Under the pieces are notes generated by a model. That model worked only from the letters and a program-made list of their open reading frames with translations, ran no database searches and was not told where the DNA came from. A program made the position numbers and the translations under genes. A stretch of DNA of 64,000 nucleotides from Vogesella margarita (GTDB lineage: Bacteria; Pseudomonadota; Gammaproteobacteria; Burkholderiales; Chromobacteriaceae). Shown here in pieces: positions 1 through 7,510 of this stretch; position 1 is the first letter of the stretch; every line of letters begins with the position of its first letter. Location: positions 124,001 through 188,000 of the forward strand of contig NZ_JAQQLE010000004.1 in NCBI RefSeq assembly GCF_028548475.1, written 5' to 3'.

Positions 1-1270
1 CGATGGCGCGGATGCCGACCACCAGCGAGTCCTCCATCGCCTTGCGGAACATGTACTCGTGACGCAGCGCCTGCTCCGCCTGTTTTTCGGCGGTGATGTC
101 GCGGCCGGACAGGTAGACCACGCCGGCGTCCGGCAGCGGGCTCATCGCCCAGGCGATGGCGCGCACCTCCTGCGCGCGGTTGATCACCCGCGTCTCGACG
201 TAGCGGTCGACGCTGCCCGCCTCGATCACCTGCCGCAGCAGCTGCTGCGTCGATTCGCGCTCGTCCGGGTGCAGGTAATTGAGAATGGAAGTGCCCAGCA
301 GCTGCTCAGCCGGATAGCCGAGGCCGCCGACAAAGGCCGGGTTGACGTGCAGCAGGTAGCCGTCCTCGCGCATCACGCCCAGCCATTCGCGCGACAGGCC
401 GTAGACGCGGTCGCGCTCGCGCTCGGCGTCGACGCGGCGGCGGATGTGGCGCGACAGGCTCATCAGGCTGAGCAGGGTCAGCAGCGACAGGCCGACGATC
501 AGCCCGAGCTGGATTAGGCGCCCCTTGTCGTGGTCGCCGCGCACCGGCCGCGCCACCAGCCGCAGCGGCGTGCCGCCCAGCACGATGGTCTGCGACAGGC
601 GCGACGACGGGGCGCCGTGACTGTTGCTCACCAGCGGCTGCTCGCCGTTGTTCAGCTCCAGATAGTATTTTTCAGCAAACCAGCTCGGCGGCACGCGACG
701 GATGAAGACACTGGCCTTGTAGATGCCGATTACCATGCCGCGGAACTGGGTGTCGCGGAACACCGGCACCATCAGGTCGAAGCGCCATTCGCCGGATTCC
801 AGCTGGTAGGGCTGGCTCATCACCGAGCGCCCATCGGTGCGCGCCTGCAGGTAGGCCGAGGCGGAGGCGCCGCTTAGGCCGGAGCCGACGGTGAGCCGGC
901 TTTCCTCGTACGGCGCGATCCAGCGCAGGGTAAAGCTGTTGTCCGCCCACACAACCGCCGCCATCTCCGGCGTATTGGCGAGAAACTCCGAGGCCTGCAC
1001 CAGGAACTGGTCTTCGTCGATCGCCTCGCGGCCGATGTCGCGCGCCAGCCGCGACAGCTCATCCTTGTGCTCGTCCAGGCGCAGGCGCAGCGTCTGCTCC
1101 GCCCACAGCGTGTCCTTGGCCAGATCGAGGCGCAGCTGCTCGGTCTCGCGTGCGTCCAGCGTCCACAGCATCACCGCCATGGTCAGGAAGAACAGTACGA
1201 TGGTGCTGTTGGGCATCAGCCGGTAAAAACGGCTGCGCTTGAGGGACTGGTAAAAACGCTGGGTTCGCAT
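1..1270 (-). CDS. PAS-domain membrane sensor, N-terminal part (cut by left edge)
   Basis: About 423 residues are visible; the protein runs off the left edge. It starts at an ATG (1270-1268). A hydrophobic helix near residues 20-38 is followed by a roughly 200-residue extracytoplasmic region, a second helix near 245-265, and a PAS domain (about 275-390) ending in the PAC-like stretch YLSGRDITAEKQAEQAL. A second PAS seems to begin at the edge. This is the layout of DctS/FixL-like sensor kinases; the output domain (kinase or GGDEF) is outside the window, so the enzyme class is unknown. It is divergent from a periplasmic binding protein 87 bp away, which suggests a sensor with its ligand-binding partner, an inference from position only. 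Confidence 0.75.
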   Translation of the reverse strand, partial: MRTQRFYQSLKRSRFYRLMPNSTIVLFFLTMAVMLWTLDARETEQLRLDLAKDTLWAEQTLRLRLDEHKDELSRLARDIGREAIDEDQFLVQASEFLANTPEMAAVVWADNSFTLRWIAPYEESRLTVGSGLSGASASAYLQARTDGRSVMSQPYQLESGEWRFDLMVPVFRDTQFRGMVIGIYKASVFIRRVPPSWFAEKYYLELNNGEQPLVSNSHGAPSSRLSQTIVLGGTPLRLVARPVRGDHDKGRLIQLGLIVGLSLLTLLSLMSLSRHIRRRVDAERERDRVYGLSREWLGVMREDGYLLHVNPAFVGGLGYPAEQLLGTSILNYLHPDERESTQQLLRQVIEAGSVDRYVETRVINRAQEVRAIAWAMSPLPDAGVVYLSGRDITAEKQAEQALRHEYMFRKAMEDSLVVGIRAI

Positions 1271-1288
1271 GGCGGCTACGGGCAAAGG

Positions 1289-1297
1289 TTGGCCGCA
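1289..1297 (+). repeat. Single copy of the dispersed TTGGCCGCA word
   Basis: Exact copy in the gap between the divergent PAS sensor and binding-protein genes, with the extended form AAAGGTTGGCCGCAAGC. See the finding on the uptake-like word. Confidence 0.7.
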
Positions 1298-1357
1298 AGC
1301 GGGGCCAAAATGTGATAATAACGGGGATTGTCACCGCCTAGCCATCAGGAATCCCCC

Positions 1358-2530
1358 GTGTATCGCACCCTTTGCCTGCTGTTGCTGTGCCTGCCGCTTG
1401 CCGCCACCGCGGCCGATGCCTTGCGTATCGGCGTCTCCGGTCCGTTCACCGGCGGCTCGGCGCCGATGGGCATCAGCATGCGTAACGGCATCCGCCTGGC
1501 GGCGGAGGAGATCAACCGCCAGGGCGGCATCCGTGGCCGGCCGCTGCTGCTGGTCGAACGCGACGACATGGGCCGCTCCGATATCGGCATCCGCGTCGCC
1601 CGCGAGCTGACGCTGCACCAGCGCGTAATCGCCAGCGTCGGCTTCGTCAACAGCGGCGTGGCGCTGGCGTCGCAGGGACTCTACCAGCAGGCAGGCATCC
1701 CGGCGATCACCGCGGTCGCCACCGCGCCCAAGGTCACCGAACAATTCGCACCGCCGAAATATCCGCTCAACTACGTGTTCCGCGTCGCCGCCTCCGACGC
1801 GCAGCAGGCGCCGCTGATCGTGCGCGAGGCGAAGCGCAGCGGTCTCACCCGGCTGGCGATTTTTCACGACAAGACCAACTACGGCCGCATCGGCGAGGAA
1901 GAACTGATCAAGGCGCTGCGCCAGCAGGGGCTGAGCCCGGTCTATATCGGCCAGTTCCGCCTCGGCGAGCGCGACATGATCGCGCAGCTGAGCCGGGCGC
2001 GCGATCTCGGGGCGCAGGCAATCCTGACCTACGCCATCGGCCCCGAGCTGGCGCAGATCGCCAACTCGCTGGCGCAGATGGACTGGCGGCCGCAGCTGAT
2101 CGGCAGCTGGACACTGTCGATGTCCAACTTCATCGACGACGCCGGCCCCAATGCCGAAGGCGCGCGCATGGTGCAGACCTTCATCAGCGACAGCGCCGAC
2201 CCGCTGCGGCAGGACTTTGTCGCGCGCTACCTGGGCACTTTCGGTGGCCGCCGCATTCCGTCGGCGGTGTCGGCGGCACAAGGCTACGACAGCATGCTGC
2301 TGCTGGCGGCGGCGCTGCGCCACAGCGCCAGCACCGACGGCAAGGCCATCGTCCGCGCGCTGGAAAACCTGCCCGCGCCGGTCAAGGGCGTGATCACCAC
2401 CTACCAGCGGCCCTTCTCCGCCACCGACCACGACGCCATCGACCTGGCGGTGCCGGTGATCGGCAAACTGCAGCACGGCGAGGTGGTGCACGCCTACAGC
2501 AGCGAGCGCACGCAAAAACGCCGTCCCTAG
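1358..2530 (+). CDS. Periplasmic substrate-binding protein, branched-chain amino acid type
   Basis: 390 residues. The GTG at 1358 is chosen because AGGA (1347-1350) lies seven bases upstream and the product then begins directly with a Sec signal peptide (MYRTLCLLLLCLPLAATAA). A TTG at 1328 would add ten unlikely residues. The mature part begins LRIGVSGPFTG and continues with GIRLAAEEINRQGGI, the standard start of the type I fold of LivJ-like ABC receptors (Peripla_BP_6). No permease or ATPase gene is adjacent, so it may deliver ligand to a transporter encoded elsewhere or to the divergent PAS sensor. The ligand cannot be read from sequence. Confidence 0.88.
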   Translation: MYRTLCLLLLCLPLAATAADALRIGVSGPFTGGSAPMGISMRNGIRLAAEEINRQGGIRGRPLLLVERDDMGRSDIGIRVARELTLHQRVIASVGFVNSGVALASQGLYQQAGIPAITAVATAPKVTEQFAPPKYPLNYVFRVAASDAQQAPLIVREAKRSGLTRLAIFHDKTNYGRIGEEELIKALRQQGLSPVYIGQFRLGERDMIAQLSRARDLGAQAILTYAIGPELAQIANSLAQMDWRPQLIGSWTLSMSNFIDDAGPNAEGARMVQTFISDSADPLRQDFVARYLGTFGGRRIPSAVSAAQGYDSMLLLAAALRHSASTDGKAIVRALENLPAPVKGVITTYQRPFSATDHDAIDLAVPVIGKLQHGEVVHAYSSERTQKRRP

Positions 2531-2553
2531 CCGAAAGCCGGGAACGGCGTTTT
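2515..2553. terminator. Hairpin terminator between convergent genes
   Basis: AAAACGCCGT (2515-2524) pairs perfectly with ACGGCGTTTT (2544-2553). The left arm overlaps the end of the binding-protein gene. A- and T-runs on both sides suit termination on both strands. Confidence 0.75.
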
Positions 2554-2570
2554 GTATACAAAAATGACGG

Positions 2571-3242
2571 TTAGCGGCGCTCGGCAGAGTTCATGTACGA
2601 CTCCAGCGCGTGGCCGGCGGACTGGATGTGGAAGCGGATGAACTCCGCCGCCTCGTCCGCCTTGCCCTCGCGGCACAGCTGCAGCAGCTTGCTGTGCTCC
2701 TGGTGCGCCAGCTCCATGGTGCGGGTGAACAAGATCTGCATCCGCGTGTAGCGGTCGGTCTTGTTGTGCAGCTGCTCGATCAGCGCCAGCGTGTTCGGGC
2801 GCTTGGCGGCCCGATACAGCGCCAGGTGGAAGCGCGAATTCAGCTCGCCCCAGTGGCGGATGTCGTTGCTGACCAGCGCCTGCTCGAATTCCTTCAGCGT
2901 GGCCTCGGCGGCGGCGTGATCCGCCTCGTTCTGACAGGGAATGGCCGCCCGCAGCAGCTCGCTCTCCAGTGTCGCGCGGATGTCCAGCAGCTCCAGCACG
3001 TCGTCCAGCGACAGCTTGGATACCAGCGCACCCTTGTGGTCGATGATCTGGATCAGCCCCTCGGCCTCCAGCTGACGCAGCGCCTCGCGCACCGGTACGC
3101 GACTGACGCCGTACTCATTGGAAAGGGCCTCCTGGCGCAGCTGCTGTCCGTCGGCAAATTCGCCGGACAGGATGCGCTGGCGCAAGGATTCTGTAACCGC
3201 ACTGGTCAGGGTCTGGCGTTTGATCGGCTGCAAGGTGGTCAT
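2571..3242 (-). CDS. GntR-family transcriptional regulator, FadR/FCD subfamily
   Basis: 223 residues from the ATG at 3242. The N-terminal winged helix (about 10-75) contains EYGVSRVPVREALRQLEAEGL, typical of GntR proteins. The C-terminal FCD domain (about 85-215) keeps the metal or effector histidines in SRFHLALYRAA, HQEHSKLL and FIRFHIQSA. A frame extended to 3272 would need a TTG start and would run over the operator-like dyad, so 3242 is preferred. It stands alone between a terminator and a tRNA operon. A promoter with two dyads lies directly upstream, suggesting autoregulation. Family members usually control sugar-acid, carboxylate or amino acid catabolism; the effector here is unknown. 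Confidence 0.9.
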   Translation of the reverse strand: MTTLQPIKRQTLTSAVTESLRQRILSGEFADGQQLRQEALSNEYGVSRVPVREALRQLEAEGLIQIIDHKGALVSKLSLDDVLELLDIRATLESELLRAAIPCQNEADHAAAEATLKEFEQALVSNDIRHWGELNSRFHLALYRAAKRPNTLALIEQLHNKTDRYTRMQILFTRTMELAHQEHSKLLQLCREGKADEAAEFIRFHIQSAGHALESYMNSAERR

Positions 3243-3262
3243 GGTCACGCTCTGGCTATCGG

Positions 3263-3278
3263 ATACATGCAAATGTAT
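3263..3278. promoter_or_regulatory. Operator-like dyad in the gntR leader
   Basis: ATACAT-GCAA-ATGTAT is a perfect 6-4-6 inverted repeat just downstream of the predicted -10 box and about 20 bp before the gntR start codon. Size and composition fit FCD-type GntR operators. Autorepression is inferred. Confidence 0.55.
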
Positions 3279-3281
3279 TCG

Positions 3282-3309
3282 ATTATACGGTGAATTTCAC
3301 CGGCCACAA
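3282..3309 (-). promoter_or_regulatory. Promoter of the gntR-family gene
   Basis: On the minus strand, TTGTGG (3309-3304) and TATAAT (3287-3282) are separated by 16 bp. The spacer is occupied by a second perfect dyad, CGGTGAATTTCACCG (3288-3302), which could be another protein-binding site. Confidence 0.6.
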
Positions 3310-3331
3310 GCGGAAAACAGGGAATAAATGG

Positions 3332-3358
3332 AAAAACCCGGCGCGAGGCCGGGTTTTT
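3332..3358. terminator. Terminator of the tRNA operon
   Basis: AAAAACCCGGC and GCCGGGTTTTT pair around the loop GCGAG. It lies directly after the last tRNA-His of the minus-strand operon and could also stop transcription from the other side. Confidence 0.8.
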
Positions 3359-3361
3359 AAC

Positions 3362-3438
3362 TGGGGTGGATGATGGGGCTCGAACCCACGACAACAGGAA
3401 TCACAATCCTGGACTCTACCAACTGAGCTACATCCACC
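3362..3438 (-). tRNA. tRNA-His(GTG), copy 2
   Basis: Full cloverleaf with anticodon loop TTGTGAT (anticodon GTG), a 7-bp acceptor stem GTGGATG/CATCCAC, discriminator C73, and a preceding base giving the G-1 special to tRNA-His. CCA is encoded. The body is identical to the upstream copy. Confidence 0.96.
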
Positions 3439-3484
3439 GCTGAGCGGTGCGTCTTGCCGCATTGCTGCAACAAGTCAAATAAGG

Positions 3485-3561
3485 TGGGGTGGATGATGGG
3501 GCTCGAACCCACGACAACAGGAATCACAATCCTGGACTCTACCAACTGAGCTACATCCACC
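3485..3561 (-). tRNA. tRNA-His(GTG), copy 1
   Basis: Same sequence as the following tRNA-His, with anticodon GTG, encoded CCA, C73 and a G-1 position. The two copies are 46 bp apart in one transcript; the duplication is discussed in the findings. Confidence 0.96.
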
Positions 3562-3583
3562 ACAGATAAAACTGAAACATGCT

Positions 3584-3660
3584 TGGCGCACCCGACAGGG
3601 TTCGAACCTGTAACCCCCAACTTAGAAGGTTGGTGCTCTATCCAATTGAGCTACGGGCAC
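3584..3660 (-). tRNA. tRNA-Arg(TCT)
   Basis: Acceptor stem GTGCCCG/CGGGTGC, anticodon stem CCAAC/GTTGG with loop CTTCTAA giving anticodon TCT, T-arm GGTTCGAACC, and encoded CCA. Second gene of the tRNA operon. Confidence 0.96.
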
Positions 3661-3678
3661 GTTATGCCGGGTTGTCTG

Positions 3679-3755
3679 TGGTCGGGGCGGTGGGATTCGA
3701 ACTCACGACCCTCTGCTCCCAAAGCAGATGCGCTACCAGACTGCGCTACGCCCCG
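3679..3755 (-). tRNA. tRNA-Pro(TGG)
   Basis: Acceptor stem CGGGGCG/CGCCCCG, anticodon stem TCTGC/GCAGA with loop TTTGGGA giving anticodon TGG, and encoded CCA. First gene of the Pro-Arg-His-His operon. Confidence 0.96.
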
Positions 3756-3769
3756 ACGACAGGAGACGA

Positions 3770-3798
3770 AATATACGTGACAGGAATCCTCCTGTCAA
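3770..3798 (-). promoter_or_regulatory. Strong promoter of the tRNA operon
   Basis: On the minus strand, a perfect -35 box TTGACA (3798-3793), a 17-bp spacer and a -10 box TATATT (3775-3770). Transcription would start about ten bases before tRNA-Pro, as expected for a stable-RNA operon. Confidence 0.8.
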
Positions 3799-3987
3799 CA
3801 CCTGCAGTGCAATAAAATCGAAATGGATGACTCCCGCCAGCCGGCACTGCCGCGCAGCTGCCGCGGTCACCGATGCCGCACCGCACAAAAATACGCGCGC
3901 CACACACTGATAAAGATTGAGCACCACCCCGGAAAAATGAGAAAATCCGGCTTTCGTTTACATCAAACCTTAATGGTGGATAGCAGC

Positions 3988-4839
3988 ATGGCGGCACAAC
4001 TTATCGACGGCAAAGCCGTCGCCGAAACCCTGATCAACCGCGTACGCGAAGGCGTGGACGCCCGCGTGGCCGCAGGCAAGCGCGCTCCGGCGCTGGCCGT
4101 GATTCTGGTGGGCGACGATCCGGCCTCCGGCATCTACGTCAAGAACAAGAAACGTTCCTGCGAAAAGGCCGGCGTGCGTTCGGTAGCCTACGACCTGCCC
4201 GGCAGCACCTCGCAGGAAGAACTGCTGTCCATCATCGACAAGCTGAACGCCGACGACAGCGTGGACGGCATTCTGGTGCAGCTGCCGCTGCCCAAGCAGA
4301 TCGACCCGCAGCAAGTGATCGAGCGCATCGACCCGAAGAAGGATGTCGACGGCTTCCACCCTTACAACGTTGGCCGCCTGGCCACCAAGATGCCGCTGCT
4401 GCGCCCGTGCACCCCGCGCGGTGTGATGACGCTGCTGGAAGAGTACGGCATCGACCCGAAGGGCAAGAACGTGGTGATCGTCGGCGCCTCCAACATCGTC
4501 GGCCGCCCGCAGGCGCTGGAAATGCTGCTGGCGCGCGCCACGGTAACCGTGTGCCATAGCGCCACCGCCGATCTGGCAGCCGAGGTTGGCCGCGCCGACA
4601 TCGTGGTCGCCGGCGTCGGCATCCCGAAATTCGTGAAAGGTGAATGGCTGAAGCCGGGCGCGGTGGTGATCGACGTCGGCATCAACCGCCTGGACGACGG
4701 CAGCATCTGCGGTGACGTCGATTTCGCCGTGGCACGCGACGTGGCCAGCTTCATCACCCCGGTACCGGGCGGCGTCGGCCCGATGACCGTGGCCACCCTG
4801 TTGCAAAACACGCTGGATGCGGCCAACCTCAACGCCTGA
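3988..4839 (+). CDS. folD: Bifunctional methylenetetrahydrofolate dehydrogenase/cyclohydrolase FolD
   Basis: 283 residues, the usual FolD length. It interconverts 5,10-methylene-, 5,10-methenyl- and 10-formyl-tetrahydrofolate with NADP. Diagnostic motifs are [13 protein letters not shown] with the catalytic Lys (near residue 55), [10 protein letters not shown], the Rossmann stretch [13 protein letters not shown], and [11 protein letters not shown] near the end. The ATG at 3988 is preferred over one at 3973 because GGTGGA precedes it by six bases. A strong terminator follows, separating it from purU, which consumes its product; both genes act on one-carbon units, as does gcvTHP in the same window. 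Confidence 0.96.
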   Translation: MAAQLIDGKAVAETLINRVREGVDARVAAGKRAPALAVILVGDDPASGIYVKNKKRSCEKAGVRSVAYDLPGSTSQEELLSIIDKLNADDSVDGILVQLPLPKQIDPQQVIERIDPKKDVDGFHPYNVGRLATKMPLLRPCTPRGVMTLLEEYGIDPKGKNVVIVGASNIVGRPQALEMLLARATVTVCHSATADLAAEVGRADIVVAGVGIPKFVKGEWLKPGAVVIDVGINRLDDGSICGDVDFAVARDVASFITPVPGGVGPMTVATLLQNTLDAANLNA

Positions 4840-4860
4840 TCGCAGACCGCGCCCCGTCCG

Positions 4861-4890
4861 ACGCCACAGTCCACCTGCCGACTGTGGCGT
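4861..4890 (+). terminator. Terminator after folD
   Basis: ACGCCACAGTC (4861-4871) pairs perfectly with GACTGTGGCGT (4880-4890), followed by TTGTTTT. It lies 21 bp after the folD stop. Confidence 0.85.
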
Positions 4891-4924
4891 TTGTTTTCCG
4901 CAAACCAATAACAAAGAGCGAACC

Positions 4925-5785
4925 ATGAGCAACAAGCATTCGGCTACCCTGCTGGTCAGCTGCCCCGACAGCCAGGGGCTGGTGGCGGCCATCGCCAATT
5001 TCCTGCTGACCTACAACGCCAACATCCTGCACGCCGACCAGCACCAGGACGCGGTGGAGAACCTGTTCCTGATGCGGATCCAGTGGGACCTGCACGGCTT
5101 CAGCCTGCCGATGGAAAGCTTCGCCGCCGCCTTTGCCCCGATCGCGGAAAAGCACAATATGAGCTGGGAAGTGTCGCTATCGTCGCGCAAGCCGCGCATG
5201 GCGATCTTCGTATCGAAGTACGAGCACTGCCTGGTCGACCTGCTGCACCGCTGGCGCATCGGCGAGCTGGACTGCGACATCCCGCTGATCGTGTCCAACC
5301 ACGAGGACTGCCGCGGCCTGGCCGAGTACCACGGCATCCCCTACCACGTGATCAGCGTGAACAAGGACAACAAGGAACAGGCCGAAGCCGAGCAGTGGGC
5401 GCTGCTGGAAGCCGCCGAGGTGGACCTGATCGTGCTCGCGCGCTACATGCAGGTGCTGTCGCACAAGTTCGTCGAGCGTTACCCGCACCGCGTGATCAAC
5501 ATCCATCACAGCTTCCTGCCGGCCTTCGACGGTGCCAAGCCCTACCACCGCGCCTTCGCCCGCGGCGTGAAGCTGATCGGCGCCACCAGCCACTACGTGA
5601 CCGAGATCCTGGACGACGGCCCGATCATCGAGCAGGAAGTGATGCGCATCTCGCACCGCGACGATGTCGACGACCTGATCCAGAAGGGCCGCGACCTGGA
5701 GCGCGTGGTGCTGTCGCGCGCGGTGCGCTGGCACCTGGAGAACCGCATCCTGGCCTACAACAACAAAACCGTCATTTTTGACTGA
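4925..5785 (+). CDS. purU: Formyltetrahydrofolate deformylase PurU
   Basis: 286 residues. It hydrolyses 10-formyl-tetrahydrofolate to formate and tetrahydrofolate. An N-terminal ACT domain (about 7-85, starting ATLLVSCPDSQGLVAAI) precedes a formyltransferase-fold domain with INIHHSFLPAF and LIGATSHYVTEILDDGPIIEQ; the His and Asp of these motifs match the catalytic positions of the family. A membrane-protein gene follows after only three bases, so the two are probably cotranscribed. In enteric bacteria PurU supplies formate and balances the C1/THF pools; the same role is inferred here. Confidence 0.95.
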   Translation: MSNKHSATLLVSCPDSQGLVAAIANFLLTYNANILHADQHQDAVENLFLMRIQWDLHGFSLPMESFAAAFAPIAEKHNMSWEVSLSSRKPRMAIFVSKYEHCLVDLLHRWRIGELDCDIPLIVSNHEDCRGLAEYHGIPYHVISVNKDNKEQAEAEQWALLEAAEVDLIVLARYMQVLSHKFVERYPHRVINIHHSFLPAFDGAKPYHRAFARGVKLIGATSHYVTEILDDGPIIEQEVMRISHRDDVDDLIQKGRDLERVVLSRAVRWHLENRILAYNNKTVIFD

Positions 5786-5788
5786 GCC

Positions 5789-6397
5789 ATGAACCTGCCC
5801 CTCATCAACGACGCGCTGGCCATGCTGCGCCTGCAGTTCCAGCCGCTGGCGCACTACCAGTACCCGACCCGGCACCTGGCGATGGCCTTGCTGCTGCTGG
5901 GCGTGGTGGCCGCCGCCAGCGCGCCGGCCGGCATGGGCGAACCGCTGAACGTGATCCTGTTCTTCACCGCCTACGTCACGCTGGAGACCCTGCTCTACGG
6001 CCGCTTCATGCAATGGTGGCTGCGCCGCGCCACCGGTGCCGTCGTGCCGTCGCTGACCGGCACCATCGTCGCCGCCAGCGCCATCCAGCTGCTGGATCCG
6101 CTCAGCAGCTGGCTGCCGGACGACGTCGCCAGCGTGGCCAGCATGACCATCGGCATGATCGGGCTGTGGCTGCTGGTATCGGCGCTGTCCTTCGGCAGCG
6201 GCATTGGCAAGCTGCGCATCCTGCTGGGCACCTTCTTGTTCGCACCGGTAGCGCTGTTCCTGTCCTTCGTGCTGATGAACGGCGCCACCGGCCTTGGTCT
6301 GGTGACGATGCCGGAAGAGCTGCAGCGCGCGCTGCAGCAGGCAGAACAGCAGGCCGACACCAAGCCGGCCACCGCCGACAACGTGCAAGCGCCGTAA
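5789..6397 (+). CDS. Uncharacterised inner-membrane protein
   Basis: 202 residues, not recognised. Hydrophobic segments lie at about 30-48, 52-71, 82-100, 116-135 and 144-165, with the last followed by a polar Gln/Ala-rich tail (about 175-202). There are no obvious catalytic or metal-binding motifs. It starts three bases after the purU stop, so it is probably translated from the purU transcript, but no functional tie to folate metabolism is visible. It converges with the thioredoxin-like gene, with only 18 bp between their stops and no clear terminator. Confidence 0.7.
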   Translation: MNLPLINDALAMLRLQFQPLAHYQYPTRHLAMALLLLGVVAAASAPAGMGEPLNVILFFTAYVTLETLLYGRFMQWWLRRATGAVVPSLTGTIVAASAIQLLDPLSSWLPDDVASVASMTIGMIGLWLLVSALSFGSGIGKLRILLGTFLFAPVALFLSFVLMNGATGLGLVTMPEELQRALQQAEQQADTKPATADNVQAP

Positions 6398-6415
6398 AAC
6401 GCCAGCGGGTCTGGC

Positions 6416-6757
6416 TCACGGCTCTTCCTCGGCCGGGGCCAGCAGCGCGGCCGCCAGCGCCGCGCGTACCGCGTCCGCCTGGAATGGCGCGGCAAAGCGG
6501 CAGTGGAATTCACCGTGCCGGTACAGCGCGAAGGCCGGCAGCTGGAACAGCTCGAAACGGTTGGCCAGCGCCTGCGAGCGGGCAACATCGACATAAAACA
6601 GCCCCGCCTCGCCCTGCTCCAGCCACTGCGGCAGCAGCCGGTACCAGCCGCGACAGGCGCCGCACGCGGGCTGGCCGAACATCACCAGCGCCGTGCCGGC
6701 CGTATCCGCCAGCACGTGGTCGAAGCCGAACTCGTCCAGCGTCTGCCAGCCGTCCAT
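6416..6757 (-). CDS. Thioredoxin-fold protein with CGAC motif
   Basis: 113 residues. The single-domain thioredoxin fold shows LVMFGQPACGACRGWYRLLPQW, with the redox pair CGAC in place of the usual CGPC, and a cis-proline context FQLPAFALY. There is no signal peptide, so it is cytoplasmic. The ATG at 6757 shares its A with the TGA stop of the upstream Nudix-like gene, so the two are translationally coupled; a GTG three bases earlier is a less likely start. It may be a small thiol reductase, but the substrate is unknown. Confidence 0.8.
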   Translation of the reverse strand: MDGWQTLDEFGFDHVLADTAGTALVMFGQPACGACRGWYRLLPQWLEQGEAGLFYVDVARSQALANRFELFQLPAFALYRHGEFHCRFAAPFQADAVRAALAAALLAPAEEEP

Positions 6758-7233
6758 CACTCCACCTTGGCGATATAGCGCGCCAGCTTCAGCATGGCGC
6801 GCACCGCCTCGCTCTTGGCACCCTCCTCACCGCGCAGCTTGGCGTAGCGGCGCAGGATGGCGCGCGATTCGATGTGGATGTCCATGTCGGCATCCGGCGA
6901 CGTCACCAGCGTCAGGCGGCTGCCGCCCTCCTGCAACCGTGGCTGCCCCTGCGCGATCACCAGGTACACCTTGTGCGCGTTGTGCTGGGTGATGTGATCG
7001 AACAGGTAGAGCATGGAATTGATGCGCAAGCCGGTCTGGTCGCGGATCTGGCGGATCAGCGCCTGCGAGCGCAGCTCGCCGCGTTGCGATACACCGCCGG
7101 GCAGACAGAAGCGGCTGTTGACCGAGGCCGTCATCAGCACGCCATCGGGCAGCTCGATGATGGCGGTGGCGCGGCGCGGCAAGGTGGGGCACAGGCGGGT
7201 GTCGCGTGCATGGCGTTCCGAAACAATCTGCAT
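6757..7233 (-). CDS. Nudix-fold protein with a degenerate Nudix box
   Basis: 158 residues from the ATG at 7233; a TTG at 7266 would extend it. The region around residue 45 is clearly a Nudix fold, but the box reads GGVSQRGELRSQALIRQIRDQTGL. The first GX5E and the Arg of the helix are kept, while the metal-binding glutamates of the REUXEE core are Gln, Asp and Gln. Catalysis is therefore doubtful, and a binding or regulatory role is possible. The gene overlaps the thioredoxin-like gene by one base. The 5' region (7234-7300) is AT-rich and probably carries the promoter. Confidence 0.75.
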   Translation of the reverse strand: MQIVSERHARDTRLCPTLPRRATAIIELPDGVLMTASVNSRFCLPGGVSQRGELRSQALIRQIRDQTGLRINSMLYLFDHITQHNAHKVYLVIAQGQPRLQEGGSRLTLVTSPDADMDIHIESRAILRRYAKLRGEEGAKSEAVRAMLKLARYIAKVE

Positions 7234-7401
7234 ATTATTGGAATTCGATTCTCGAAAATTCGACAAAACAATTAAAAATCAATACTTTCGCCGGCGTGGC
7301 GAGCAATCGGTGATTTTAAACAGCCACTTGGAATATCTGCAAACGCCGTATGCATGAAATGACCAGAAAGACCGTGCCGGTCACAAACCCGGCCGCCAGG
7401 G

Positions 7402-7410
7402 TTGGCCGCA
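7402..7410 (+). repeat. Single copy of the dispersed TTGGCCGCA word
   Basis: Intergenic copy (CAGGGTTGGCCGCAACG) in the gap between the Nudix-like gene and the flavoprotein gene. Confidence 0.7.
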
Positions 7411-7481
7411 ACGGCCGGCACGCCCCGCTGAAACGCGGCTGCTGCGGTAGCCGCCATTTCGGTACAATGCCGCTCTTTCCT

Positions 7482-7490
7482 TGCGGCCAA
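7482..7490 (-). repeat. Single copy of the dispersed TTGGCCGCA word, inverted
   Basis: TTGCGGCCAACC begins at 7481, 21 bp before the flavoprotein start codon. It lies just downstream of a TACAAT -10-like box (7463-7468), so it would fall in the leader RNA. Confidence 0.7.
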
Positions 7491-7510
7491 CCTTTGCACA
7501 CGTCCCGACC

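Noticed and set aside
3362-3561. CRISPR-like repetition
   Set aside because: The two repeats are complete tRNA-His genes, and no other spaced repeat array occurs in the window.
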